DNA from: Sphingobium sp. SYK-6 | Lineage (GTDB): Bacteria > Pseudomonadota > Alphaproteobacteria > Sphingomonadales > Sphingomonadaceae | Reading direction: 5' to 3' | Length of the DNA: 64,000 nucleotides | Assembly: GCF_000283515.1 (NCBI RefSeq) | Contig: NC_015976.1 | Location: forward strand, 1,054,001 to 1,118,000 | In this document: positions 1 through 7,148 of the stretch, in pieces | Position numbering within the stretch: position 1 is the stretch's first letter | Layout: each line of letters begins with the position of its first letter | The notes under the pieces: model-generated | Databases searched by the model: none | The model's input: the letters and a program-made list of their open reading frames with translations, nothing else | Told to the model about the DNA's origin: nothing | Translations under genes and position numbers: made by a program

Positions 1-36
1 AGCATCGAAATCCGCACGATCGCTTATCTGGACTGA
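1..36 (+). CDS. C-terminal end of an unidentified protein (partial)
   Basis: The first 36 bases read in frame as 11 residues, SIEIRTIAYLD, followed by TGA. The gene would begin outside the window. The reading is plausible because no other gene covers this stretch, but it is too short to identify a family. Confidence 0.3.
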   Translation, partial: SIEIRTIAYLD

Positions 37-155
37 CGCCTGAGCGGACGGGCTCGGTCAGGGCATGTGGACAAATTCCAGCCCCAATGAACGTCGGTTC
101 TCAGAAGCCCTCGATGTGGAGGGAACGGAAGGAATGAGGTGGAGAGCGGCCGTAG

Positions 156-239
156 CCCTCTCCCCTTCAGGGGAGAGGGTTGGGAGAGGGGAGGTCGCAA
201 GCTGACAAGCCTCCGTTTCTCTCCCCTCAAGGGGAGAGA
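156..239. repeat. Pair of REP-like palindromes
   Basis: Two similar hairpins lie about 40 bases apart in an intergenic stretch. The first (156-179) has arms CCCTCTCCCC and GGGGAGAGGG around a TTCA loop. The second (218-239) has arms TCTCTCCCC and GGGGAGAGA around TCAA. A single-arm GGGAGAGGGG also lies between them. This is the form of the short intergenic palindromes common in proteobacterial genomes. The rest of 37-340 shows no gene I can support. Confidence 0.6.
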
Positions 240-340
240 GAGCAACAACAGCAAAGCCGTCGCATCCGGAAGGTCTGATAATCGCTTGAAATGCCCCGAT
301 AGCGGGCGTCTTATCGACCCGGGAATCTGTCCGCGCGGCC

Positions 341-472
341 CTAGAGAACATCCCCGAACATCAGCCAGAGCATCACGAACCAGGCGATGAGTCCTGCGAT
401 GCCGATGATGATGTGCAGGCGCGCGCGCAGCCAGTGGAGCGGGCCGGTCGGGTCTTCATCCTCATCGTTCAT
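341..472 (-). CDS. 43-residue membrane protein of unknown function
   Basis: The protein starts MNDEDEDPTGPLHW, so it has an acidic N-terminus, and then carries one hydrophobic helix (about residues 19-40, IIIGIAGLIAWFVMLWLMFG). It ends DVL. The frame is open further upstream, but that extension is arginine- and proline-rich like shadow sequence, so the ATG at 472 is preferred. It is probably a single-pass inner-membrane protein. The family is not recognised and the neighbours give no clue. Confidence 0.5.
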   Translation of the reverse strand: MNDEDEDPTGPLHWLRARLHIIIGIAGLIAWFVMLWLMFGDVL

Positions 473-680
473 ATCGGGGCGATAGTGGAAAGCGGGGCGG
501 GGGCGCAATGCGCCTCTCGCCGCGCCTGTTCCAACCGGGCGATCGGCAGGCTTCGCCGCTATGGACAGACCGCTCCGCGCAACTGTCGCTTCCGCTGAGG
601 GCAAGACGGTATGCCCGGCGACTGGCAGGCGCGGGGCAGACGGGCCTCGCGGCCCCGGCCAGACAAAGGGGAGGCGATCC

Positions 681-1136
681 GTGGCCCATGACAACCTGCT
701 GAAACTCAATGCAGAGCTCGCGCTCCAGCTTGCCGATTATTGGCACGAGATCGATACCAATGGCGGCCGGAACGCATCGGCTTACTATACCGAGGATGCG
801 GTGTTCCATGGCCAGTTCGCGTCCTATGAAGGCGTTGCCAAGATCCAGCAATTCTACGACTGGCGCGTTGCGCAGGGGCCGCGCCTCGCCGTGCATGGCT
901 TCACCAATTTCCGTGCATGGTTCACGGGCGAGGATACGGCCGAGGCGACGAACTATCTGTATCTTTACGCCGCCAACGGGGTGAAACCTCTGCCCACTCA
1001 TGCACCCATCACCATTTCGCTCGCCACGGACAAGTATCGCAAGGTGGGCGAGCGCTGGCTGTGCACCTATCGGCGCTTCGAGCATCTGTTCGAAGGCGAT
1101 ACGCCGATCACCAATCCCAATCTCGACGAGAAATAG
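681..1136 (+). CDS. NTF2-like / SnoaL-like family protein
   Basis: A 151-residue protein with the NTF2-like alpha+beta fold signature: N-terminal helices ending in YWHEIDTN, then NASAYYTEDAVFHG (residues about 25-38), a GVAKIQQFYDWR helix, and C-terminal strands ending ERWLCTYRRFEHLF. Family members are small enzymes (dehydratases, isomerases, dioxygenase beta subunits) or ligand-binding proteins, so the substrate is unknown. A GTG at 681 is chosen because a strong AAGGGGAGG sits 6 bases upstream. A longer in-frame ATG at 561 has no such site. The GntR regulator gene follows on the same strand after about 150 bases and may control it. Confidence 0.8.
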   Translation: MAHDNLLKLNAELALQLADYWHEIDTNGGRNASAYYTEDAVFHGQFASYEGVAKIQQFYDWRVAQGPRLAVHGFTNFRAWFTGEDTAEATNYLYLYAANGVKPLPTHAPITISLATDKYRKVGERWLCTYRRFEHLFEGDTPITNPNLDEK

Positions 1137-1289
1137 GCACTGGCTTCTCCTGGCCGGCTGCCGCTGCCAGCGCATGGCGGCCGCGCCAGGATTGCCGGGT
1201 CTGCAATGCGCGCCGGGCGCGGGGGCTTGCGTGCGCCAGCGCGGCCCGACATCATTTGATCCATCCACGAGGCGAGCGGACGAGCGACG

Positions 1290-1979
1290 ATGGCGAGCCA
1301 GGTGACGGGAGGGGGCGAAGACGCGGACGATCGGCGGTTGCCGCGTTCGCAAGGCTTCGTCGAGGAAGTGCTGAACATCATCCGCTCGGATATCATGTCC
1401 CTGCGTATCCGCCCGGACAGCCGCATATCCATCGACCAGCTCGCTCGCGACCTGGGTGTTTCCCAGACGCCGATCCGGGAAGCTCTTTCGATGCTGGAAG
1501 CGATGGGGCTGGTCACCAAGCGGCGCTATTCGGGCTATTGCAGCACGCCCCAGCTCAGCCGTCGGCAGCTTGACGAACTCTATGAAGTCCGCGCGCTGCT
1601 CGAGCCCTATGCGGCGCGCCGCGCGGCGCAGCGGATGACGCAGGACGCCGCCCTGCGCCTGCGCCAGCTTTCCGGCGCGATGGGCCCCGACAGGGCGTCA
1701 CAATCCTATGATGATTTCGCGCGCCTGGATTCCGAGCTTCACGATGCGGTCGCCGCTGCCAGTGGTAACGACCTCATCCAGGAAGCGCTCGCGCGCCTGC
1801 ACGCGCATTTTCATGTCTTTCGCCTCCGCCGCCACAGCGAAGTGACGAGGGAAGCCTTCCTGGAGCATGAGATGCTGGTGGAAGCCCTCGCGGCGGGTGA
1901 TGCCGAAGGGGCCGAGCAGGCCATGCGCGAGCATATCCGGAAATCCTATGATCGGCTGATCGCCTTCGCCCGGGAATGA
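1290..1979 (+). CDS. GntR family transcriptional regulator, FCD subfamily
   Basis: A 229-residue DNA-binding regulator. Residues about 20-85 form the winged helix (ISIDQLARDLGVSQTPIREALSMLEAMGLV, the typical GntR recognition helix). Residues about 95-225 form the all-helical FCD effector domain, with the metal/ligand-binding pattern ELHDAVAAASGN and HEMLVEALAAGD..AMREHI. FCD-type GntR proteins usually repress catabolic operons until they bind a small organic acid. The likely target is the neighbouring NTF2-like gene or its own promoter, but the effector cannot be read from the sequence. Confidence 0.9.
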   Translation: MASQVTGGGEDADDRRLPRSQGFVEEVLNIIRSDIMSLRIRPDSRISIDQLARDLGVSQTPIREALSMLEAMGLVTKRRYSGYCSTPQLSRRQLDELYEVRALLEPYAARRAAQRMTQDAALRLRQLSGAMGPDRASQSYDDFARLDSELHDAVAAASGNDLIQEALARLHAHFHVFRLRRHSEVTREAFLEHEMLVEALAAGDAEGAEQAMREHIRKSYDRLIAFARE

Positions 1980-2017
1980 TCGGAGCGTCGCGGGGCTGCG
2001 ATATTCGCGGTGGCAGT

Positions 2018-2797
2018 TTATCGCTCTGTGCGCCCGGCGCGCGTCATTCCGCCCAGCGCCTTGGCGGGAGCACGCAGCCAGTTCAACAGATCGCCCTCGG
2101 AGAGCAGCAGCGGCGTCGTCCCGCTTTCGTCCTCCTCCGTCACGATGGAAAAGCGGGGCTTCTGCCGACCATCGGCAACCCAGAGCGCGGCCGCGCATGT
2201 GATGTGATCGCTCAGTGGCGTCACCCAGCGGTGAGTCCACATTTCGCCGTCCCGCACCGGCACCGAGTAGCGGGTGAGGGGAACGATGCAGCGCCTCTGC
2301 GCCAGCCGGCGCAGTGATCGGGGTGATTTTCCAAGCTCGCTCAGGCGCACCGTGGAATCGGTGAGGATCTCGTCACTGCCCGCTGCATCGGGCTTTCCCC
2401 ATTGCATCCAGTCGAACGCAAGCACCCCTTCAGGACCGTCATAAAGCACCAGTCCCATGCCGCCCGGAAGCGTGAGCCGATCCTTGGGCAAGCTGTCCGG
2501 CGGCGTCGCATCGGGCACGATCTGGTCGAAACGGGCCTGTTCATAGCTCAATATGGGCTCGATACGCCGCGCGGCTCGAAACAGGAGGGGCTCGGCCGCA
2601 GCGAGGTCGGCGCCTAGCAGTTCACCGAAGGGAAGAGGTAACTGCGCAGGTCGGAGAAGCGGCGATGTGGCCTGTGCGCTTGCGCGCGGTGGGCGCAGTC
2701 GCTTCGTCAACCGTCCCGCAAGCGAGGCGGGCGCGGCGCGCGATCCCGGGCTGTCCAGGTCTGTCGCGTTGAAGTCCTCGAAACCCAGTCGCAACAT
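2018..2797 (-). CDS. Divergent SRAP/YedK-like (DUF159) protein lacking the catalytic Cys
   Basis: A 259-residue protein. Its C-terminal half matches the SRAP fold in order: RRCIVPLTRYSVPV (family RRCLVPADGFYEW), HITCAAALWVADGR (family FAFAGLWE), FSIVTEED (FTIITTEA), then TPLLLSEGDLLNWLRAP (MPVILP..WEAWL). SRAP proteins crosslink to abasic sites through Cys2, but no Met-Cys start is present here and the N-terminal half does not fit the family, so abasic-site chemistry is doubtful. Start 2797 (MLRLGFEDF) is preferred because it nearly abuts the stop of a 41-codon ORF. An in-frame ATG also exists at 2839. The role is unknown, with DNA-damage response the best guess. Confidence 0.5.
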   Translation of the reverse strand: MLRLGFEDFNATDLDSPGSRAAPASLAGRLTKRLRPPRASAQATSPLLRPAQLPLPFGELLGADLAAAEPLLFRAARRIEPILSYEQARFDQIVPDATPPDSLPKDRLTLPGGMGLVLYDGPEGVLAFDWMQWGKPDAAGSDEILTDSTVRLSELGKSPRSLRRLAQRRCIVPLTRYSVPVRDGEMWTHRWVTPLSDHITCAAALWVADGRQKPRFSIVTEEDESGTTPLLLSEGDLLNWLRAPAKALGGMTRAGRTER

Positions 2798-2799
2798 CA

Positions 2800-2925
2800 C
2801 TATCGGACTGCGGCGTCTTGGAATTCCCTGCGCGAGCATGCCCTCCTGAACGGACGCCCGCTTCCCATCGGCAGCTCACCCCGCATGGCGCGGCGGATGC
2901 AGCCAACTGCTCCCTCATTCATCAT
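2800..2925 (-). CDS. Possible 41-residue basic peptide upstream of the SRAP-like gene
   Basis: A short ORF starts ATGATG with AGGGGG 4-7 bases upstream, a good ribosome binding site. It ends in TAG, which abuts the SRAP-like start (TAGTGATG), an arrangement suited to translational coupling. The product (MMNEGAVGCIRRAMRGELPM at its start) is rich in arginine and matches no family I know. An EcfG-type promoter lies about 190 bases upstream on the same strand. Evidence is limited to the ribosome binding site and the coupling. Confidence 0.35.
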   Translation of the reverse strand: MMNEGAVGCIRRAMRGELPMGSGRPFRRACSRREFQDAAVR

Positions 2926-2954
2926 GCGACCCCCTGGCGCTCGTTGTGGAGCGC

Positions 2955-2983
2955 TACCCACATCCCGTTAATCTATGTGGGTA
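2955..2983. promoter_or_regulatory. 9-bp inverted repeat (operator or leader hairpin)
   Basis: Perfect arms TACCCACAT and ATGTGGGTA are separated by 11 bases. The repeat lies between the EcfG-type promoter at 3117-3141 and the small ORF starting at 2925, so it would fall in the leader RNA or act as a protein binding site. Confidence 0.45.
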
Positions 2984-3116
2984 TCCGATCGCAAGAACGG
3001 AAGGGGAAACAGCGAGATTTCAGTGTCCCGCTGTGGAGCGTCTGCGGGGAAGGGGGATCTGGCACCTTCAGGCCAGCAGCATTAAATAGCCGGAAGATGC
3101 CAGATCGCGGGCCTTC

Positions 3117-3141
3117 AACGAGCGGCGAGCATTGTGGTTCC
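3117..3141 (-). promoter_or_regulatory. EcfG-type (general stress) promoter
   Basis: On the minus strand the sequence reads GGAAC (3141-3137), a 16-base spacer, then CGTT (3120-3117), an exact match to the EcfG consensus. It points toward the 41-codon ORF and the SRAP-like gene. The transcript would start about 190 bases before the first ATG. Confidence 0.65.
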
Positions 3142-3169
3142 AATGCGATCTCGGACTTTTTCAGACGTC

Positions 3170-3604
3170 TTATGCTTCGTCAGACGAATGTTCGCTGTCC
3201 GCGTCCGCGTCTTCCCGCGCACCGGCCTGCCAGCGCATCGCCGCATAACCCAGAGTGATCGCACCGGCCGCGATGGCCGCTGTCAGCACGGGATTGCGCC
3301 GCACGAAGCGGGCGGCCTGATGAACCACCGGCACGGCGCCCAGCGTCGCCAGACCCGATTTCGCTTTTGCCTTCGCTTCACTCGCGGCATCGCTTGCGGC
3401 GCTCGGCGTGGCGTCGCGGATCGATTTCGCCATGGATCGGGAGGTCGAGAGGGCGAAGCTGGCGATGGCCTGACCTGCCTTCTCGGCAGCCTCGGCCGCT
3501 GCGGGGATGCTCGCGACCCTCAGATCATGCGCTTTGCTGCGCACGACATCATAAGCGTCACGGCCATTGGCGTGGGGAACGATTTTCAGGGCTGGGCGGC
3601 TCAT
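3170..3604 (-). CDS. Helical membrane-anchored protein, likely stress-induced
   Basis: A 144-residue protein. Residues 20-100 are alanine-rich amphipathic helix with a phasin-like look (AAAEAAEKAGQAIASFALS, then SAASDAASEAKAKAKSGLA). One hydrophobic helix follows at about 104-122 (NPVLTAAIAAGAITLGYAAM), and the tail is acidic. ATG at 3604 has GGAG six bases upstream; ATG at 3616 is a possible alternative. Two EcfG-type promoters precede it, the nearer only 23 bases from the 3616 start, so it should be induced by the general stress response. The family is not firmly recognised. Confidence 0.65.
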   Translation of the reverse strand: MSRPALKIVPHANGRDAYDVVRSKAHDLRVASIPAAAEAAEKAGQAIASFALSTSRSMAKSIRDATPSAASDAASEAKAKAKSGLATLGAVPVVHQAARFVRRNPVLTAAIAAGAITLGYAAMRWQAGAREDADADSEHSSDEA

Positions 3605-3638
3605 ATCCATCTCCATGCGAGTTGCGTCTCCCAATGGA

Positions 3639-3663
3639 AACGGCGCTCCGGATGCATGGTTCC
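3639..3663 (-). promoter_or_regulatory. EcfG-type promoter, proximal, for the helical membrane protein
   Basis: The minus strand reads GGAAC (3663-3659), a 16-base spacer, then CGTT (3642-3639). It lies immediately upstream of the gene starting at 3604/3616, at the spacing expected for a short leader. Confidence 0.8.
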
Positions 3664-3718
3664 GTCCAGAAGGCGGCACGGCCAGTTCTTGTAACGGTTT
3701 GTCGGGAGAGGAAGAAGT

Positions 3719-3765
3719 GGCCGGTTCCCACACTTTGGGGGGTGAGGAGGGTCGGGGAACCGGCC
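3719..3765 (-). repeat. 11-bp inverted repeat between tandem EcfG promoters
   Basis: Perfect arms GGCCGGTTCCC (3719-3729) and GGGAACCGGCC (3755-3765) with a 25-base loop. It would be transcribed from the distal promoter at 3817-3841 and could fold as a stable hairpin. Confidence 0.55.
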
Positions 3766-3771
3766 AGGTGG

Positions 3772-3806
3772 CAATTGGCATTTCGGGGGCAGGTGAATGC
3801 CAATTG
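3772..3806 (-). repeat. Second 11-bp inverted repeat at the 5' end of the same transcript
   Basis: Perfect arms CAATTGGCATT (3772-3782) and AATGCCAATTG (3796-3806) with a 13-base loop. It starts about 10 bases after the -10 element of the distal EcfG promoter, so a transcript from that promoter would begin with this hairpin. Confidence 0.6.
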
Positions 3807-3816
3807 ACGTGGTCGA

Positions 3817-3841
3817 AACGCGCCTGCCAAGCCCCGGTTCC
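3817..3841 (-). promoter_or_regulatory. EcfG-type promoter, distal
   Basis: The minus strand reads GGAAC (3841-3837), a 16-base spacer, then CGTT (3820-3817). It is 178 bases upstream of the proximal copy, and the DNA between them holds two perfect inverted repeats and no convincing gene. It either makes a long structured leader or an independent small RNA. Confidence 0.7.
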
Positions 3842-3972
3842 CGGACCATGAAAAAATAAAACTGTTGTCGCATGTGGCCGTACCCTCCTAATTTCGCGCG
3901 GTCGCGGGGGACACCCCCCGCCGCGTCGGCGTGCCCTTTTGCGACGCCGGCCAATGAATGGAGGTCCAGAAT

Positions 3973-4764
3973 ATGGCTCTTTCGGATCTGATCGCGCGGC
4001 AGCTTCCCTATCTGCGGCGTTATGCCCGCGTGTTGACGGGTTCGCAGTCGCTGGGTGACGGGTTCGTGCGTGAACTGCTCGAGGCCGCGCTTGTCGACGC
4101 CGACCTGCGCGAAAGCATCTCCAGCTCGCGCGTCGGCCTTTTTTCCGCTTTTACCAAAATCTATGCATCGGCCGGAGCCGAGCTTGCCGTCGAGGGCAGC
4201 GGCTCGGAAGAGGTGGCGACGGTGGCAAGCCGTCTCGAACTGGTGACGCCGCTGGCGCGCCAGGCGCTTCTGCTCAGCTCCATCGAGGATTTTTCCTCCG
4301 AGGAAATTGCCGAGATCCTGGATTGCCCTGCGCAGGACGTTCCCGGGCTGATCGACGATGCGCTGTCCGAGATCGAGGCAGGCAGCCGGACGGACGTTCT
4401 CATTATCGAGGACGAACCTCTCATTGCCCTGCAGATCGAGGAGATCGTGACGTCGCTGGGCCACAATGTCGTGGGAACGGCCGCCACGCACGCTCAGGCG
4501 GTCAAGCTCTTCGATGCACACCGGCCCAGTCTGGTGCTGGCGGACATCCAGCTTGCCGACGGAAGCTCGGGCATCGACGCCGTGAACGAAATCCTGGCGA
4601 AGTTCTCGGTGCCGGTGATCTTCATCACGGCTTTCCCGGAACGCCTGCTCACCGGCGAGCGGCCGGAGCCGACCTATCTCATCACCAAGCCGTTCAGCGA
4701 CGACTTCGTGCGGGCGACGATCGGTCAGGTGACTTTCTTCGGGTCGACCGCTCCGCTTCGCTGA
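3973..4764 (+). CDS. phyR: PhyR, anti-anti-sigma response regulator of the general stress response
   Basis: A 263-residue cytoplasmic protein with the PhyR layout: a sigma-factor-like N-terminal domain (residues about 1-135, with SSIEDFSSEEIAEILDCPAQDVPGLID resembling sigma region 4) and a C-terminal receiver (about 140-258). The receiver has acidic pair E146-D147, phospho-acceptor D191 (VLADIQL), T219 and K239. When phosphorylated, PhyR binds NepR and frees EcfG. ATG at 3973 is preferred over 3958 because GGAGG lies 7 bases before it. nepR-ecfG is 2.4 kb downstream, and a sensor kinase lies convergent on the other strand. No EcfG motif is visible directly upstream. Confidence 0.95.
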   Translation: MALSDLIARQLPYLRRYARVLTGSQSLGDGFVRELLEAALVDADLRESISSSRVGLFSAFTKIYASAGAELAVEGSGSEEVATVASRLELVTPLARQALLLSSIEDFSSEEIAEILDCPAQDVPGLIDDALSEIEAGSRTDVLIIEDEPLIALQIEEIVTSLGHNVVGTAATHAQAVKLFDAHRPSLVLADIQLADGSSGIDAVNEILAKFSVPVIFITAFPERLLTGERPEPTYLITKPFSDDFVRATIGQVTFFGSTAPLR

Positions 4765-4788
4765 AACTCTGTCCGTTCCGGCTCCGGT

Positions 4789-6441
4789 CTATTGCCGGAG
4801 CCGGAAGGACTTGGGCTTGCGCAGGGGAATGGCGAACTGGCAACGCAAGCCACTCTCCGCAAATTCGATCGTGATCGGACTGCCCAGTTCCTGGGCCAGC
4901 GCGCGCTGGATGAGGTTGAGGCCGAAGCCGCGCGATTTCGGCTCCGTCACCGCCGGGCCGCCGCTTTCCCGCCATGAGACCGCCACGAGATCCGAGCCGG
5001 CGATATGCCAGCTGATGTCGACGCGTCCGTCTTCCGTGGAGAGCGCGCCATAGCGCGTGGCATTGGTCAGCAGCTCGTGCAGCGCGAGCCCGATTGACAG
5101 CGCATCATTGGGCGAGATGAGGATGCTGGGTCCATCGATGTGGATGCGGCCGGCTTGCGCAGGCGAGCTGAGCTGCGCCTCGACCAGCCCCTTGAGATCC
5201 GTGGGGCCCCATTGCGCGCCATCGAGCAGGGAGTGGCTCGCGGCAAGGGCTCGCACCCGCTCGAGAAGATTGTCGGTGAAGCTGTTCAGGTCCGCCGCAT
5301 TGCGCCGGGTCAGCGAAATGATCGAGGTGACGTTGGCCAGCGAGTTCTTTACCCGGTGATTGAGCTCGCGAACGAACGCAGCGCGTTCCGTCTCCCGTTC
5401 CGCCTGTGCCGAGACAAGGGCTTCCAGATCCTCGTTGCGGCGCTGGACGAGGAGAATATAGGCCAGCAGCAGCAGCGCGAACGAGATTCCGCCGACGAGC
5501 ACGACGAGCGTCAGGGGGCCGAGTGATGTGCCCCCGGGCGGGTAATAGCGCAGCAGCCATTGCTGGTCGAAGACTGCAAGGCGCTGCTCTGCGGGCGATC
5601 CGAGAGAATGACCGGTCTTGCCGGAGGTATAGATCAGCTCCTGCCCTTGCGAGGTGAGATCATAGATATCGACGCGGCCTTCCTCGGGCATGCGCGTCTC
5701 GACCGCGGCCGCAATGAACTCCCGGGTTCGGATGGGGCTGTAGACATAGCCCTTGAATCGATTCTCGGGTCCAAGCGTGCGGACGGGCATATAGACGAGG
5801 AAGCCCGGGGACTTGGCAGTGTTGCCGTCTTGAATGAGGTGCACCGAGTCGCTCGCGGCGACGGCATTGGTGCGGCGCGCGCGATCCATGGCGGCAGCGC
5901 GCCGCGCTTCGGAGTACATGTCGAAGCCGAGGGCTATTCGATTAGGCGGCGTTTCGGGCTGAAGCATCGTGATCACCTGAAGCAGGCGCGCGTCCCGCCG
6001 CGGCTTCGGATAGATGCGGAAGTCGATATGTCCCTGCTCGATCATCCGCCGTTCGACCTTCGCGATGTCGCGCGGCATGATCGTTTCGGACCAGCCCATG
6101 CCAAGCACACCGGTCAGGTGTTTCGGCAACCGCAGGCGATCGACGAATTCCTGGAAGAAAGCCGGGGAGACGTCCATCGAACTCATGAAAAGCGCGCTGG
6201 TGGATTGCAGGTAGGCGCGCGTCGTCGCCGCCTGACGCTCGATCGCGCCCGCTATCTCTCCCGCCTGTACTTCAGCAGCGGCACGATTTGTGCGTTTCGT
6301 CGCCAGTTCGACGGACCAGGCACTGGCCCCGACCAACAGGAGTACGATCAGAAAGACGGCAATAGGTGTGGCGCGTGGATATTCCCGCAGCCATCGGTCA
6401 AACCGACCCTTTGCCCATTCCCCAGGTTTCCAGCCCTTCAT
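4789..6441 (-). CDS. CHASE-domain HWE/HisKA_2 sensor histidine kinase of the GSR locus
   Basis: A 550-residue inner-membrane kinase. TM1 (about 24-46) and TM2 (about 305-335, ending ILLVQRR) flank a periplasmic CHASE-type sensor with the VLGMGWSETI motif. A short coiled coil leads to the HisKA_2 phosphorylation box RELNHRVKNSLANV (His near 366) and a C-terminal HATPase (LHELLTNATRYGAL, GFGLNLIQRAL). Kinases next to phyR in sphingomonads control PhyR phosphorylation, either as activators (Pak proteins) or as the phosphatase-like PhyP; sequence alone does not decide which. An EcfG-like site (GGAAC-N16-AGTT) faces it from 6478-6502, which would give feedback. Confidence 0.9.
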   Translation of the reverse strand: MKGWKPGEWAKGRFDRWLREYPRATPIAVFLIVLLLVGASAWSVELATKRTNRAAAEVQAGEIAGAIERQAATTRAYLQSTSALFMSSMDVSPAFFQEFVDRLRLPKHLTGVLGMGWSETIMPRDIAKVERRMIEQGHIDFRIYPKPRRDARLLQVITMLQPETPPNRIALGFDMYSEARRAAAMDRARRTNAVAASDSVHLIQDGNTAKSPGFLVYMPVRTLGPENRFKGYVYSPIRTREFIAAAVETRMPEEGRVDIYDLTSQGQELIYTSGKTGHSLGSPAEQRLAVFDQQWLLRYYPPGGTSLGPLTLVVLVGGISFALLLLAYILLVQRRNEDLEALVSAQAERETERAAFVRELNHRVKNSLANVTSIISLTRRNAADLNSFTDNLLERVRALAASHSLLDGAQWGPTDLKGLVEAQLSSPAQAGRIHIDGPSILISPNDALSIGLALHELLTNATRYGALSTEDGRVDISWHIAGSDLVAVSWRESGGPAVTEPKSRGFGLNLIQRALAQELGSPITIEFAESGLRCQFAIPLRKPKSFRLRQ

Positions 6442-6475
6442 TTACCCCAACCATTTGATCCCTCCCGCCTGCTTT

Positions 6476-6500
6476 GGAACTCTTTCGGATGGAGATCGTT
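6476..6500 (+). promoter_or_regulatory. EcfG-type promoter of the Dps-like gene
   Basis: GGAAC (6476-6480), a 16-base spacer, then CGTT (6497-6500), an exact consensus match. It ends 33 bases before the ATG at 6534. It lies within the longer open frame, so it also rules against starting the protein upstream. Confidence 0.85.
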
Positions 6501-6502
6501 CC
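6478..6502 (-). promoter_or_regulatory. Overlapping opposite-strand EcfG-like promoter facing the kinase
   Basis: The minus strand of the same 27 bases reads GGAAC (6502-6498), a 16-base spacer, then AGTT (6481-6478), one base from consensus. It points at the histidine kinase starting at 6441. The two promoters interlock: each -35 element covers the other -10 element. Confidence 0.5.
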
Positions 6503-6533
6503 ACTTTCCGTCCCGCCAACAGGAGAAGCCCCA

Positions 6534-7037
6534 ATGGCAAATGCCGCACTGCAATCCAAGCCGAAGGAGCAATCTTTCGACACAGGAATCGATCGGGCGG
6601 GCATGGACGCCACGGCAGACGCGCTTGCGACAGCACTGGCAGACAGCTTCACCCTTTATCTGAAGACGCTTGGCGTTCACTGGAACATCGTCGGACCCAG
6701 CTTCTTCGGTCTCCACAAGCTGACGGAAGCTCAGTACGAGGATCTGGCCATCGCTATCGATGCGATCGCGGAGCGCATTCGCTCGCTGGGTCATCTGGCC
6801 CCGGCTGCCTTTGGCGATTTCGCCGAGCGCAGTGTCATCGAAAGCAAGACTACGCTCGCGAGCGCCGAGGATATGATCAGTGCGCTCATCAAGGATAATG
6901 AGGCGGTCGCGAAGCGCATGCGCAAGGCTGTTTCGGTCGCGGAGGATGCGGACGACGTGTTCACCGCAGACATGCTGACGGCCCGCATCGGCAAGCATGA
7001 AGAAAATGTGTGGATGCTCCGTGCGATCGCGTCCTGA
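6534..7037 (+). CDS. dps: Dps/ferritin-like DNA-protecting iron storage protein
   Basis: A 167-residue Dps-family protein. The ferroxidase-centre pattern is visible: LYLKTLGVHWNIVGPSFFGLHKLTEAQYEDLAIAIDAIAERIRSLG at about 45-90, with the conserved His-Trp-N, H-K-L and D..AIDAIAERIR residues. Dps proteins form 12-mers that oxidise and store Fe(II) and protect DNA from peroxide. ATG at 6534 is chosen because GGAG sits 8 bases upstream and the promoter lies before it. Placed between the GSR kinase and nepR-ecfG and preceded by an exact EcfG promoter, it is a clear regulon member. Confidence 0.92.
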   Translation: MANAALQSKPKEQSFDTGIDRAGMDATADALATALADSFTLYLKTLGVHWNIVGPSFFGLHKLTEAQYEDLAIAIDAIAERIRSLGHLAPAAFGDFAERSVIESKTTLASAEDMISALIKDNEAVAKRMRKAVSVAEDADDVFTADMLTARIGKHEENVWMLRAIAS

Positions 7038-7148
7038 GACGTGGGTCGTATCGCTGCGCAAGCATTTGAATTTGATAAGATAGAGGCTTTTTGTCAGACC
7101 GTGGAATCTCATCTCGACATTTTCCCTCATGAGGGTGCAAGAAGGGCT

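Noticed and set aside
156..239. CRISPR-like repeats
   Set aside because: There are only two copies, each self-palindromic, with no regular spacer. They are REP-like.
3755..3790. A plus-strand EcfG promoter for phyR starting at GGAAC 3757
   Set aside because: The bases 16-17 after GGAAC read GGCA/GCAT, not CGTT.
3558..3830. A 90-codon minus-strand ORF between the tandem EcfG promoters
   Set aside because: Its composition (Pro/Ser/Arg-rich) is that of shadow sequence, and it runs through both inverted repeats and the proximal promoter. A non-coding RNA explains the region better.
6474..6533. A 20-residue N-terminal extension of the Dps protein (MELFRMEIVPL...)
   Set aside because: It overlaps the EcfG promoter and lacks a ribosome binding site. 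ATG 6534 has both a site and the right family length.
5560..6663. A 367-codon plus-strand frame opposite the histidine kinase
   Set aside because: It is the shadow of the kinase CHASE region and runs through the divergent EcfG promoter.
7103..7127. A weak GGAAT motif before nepR as an EcfG promoter
   Set aside because: Both the -35 (GGAAT) and -10 (CCCT) elements deviate. This is too weak to call.
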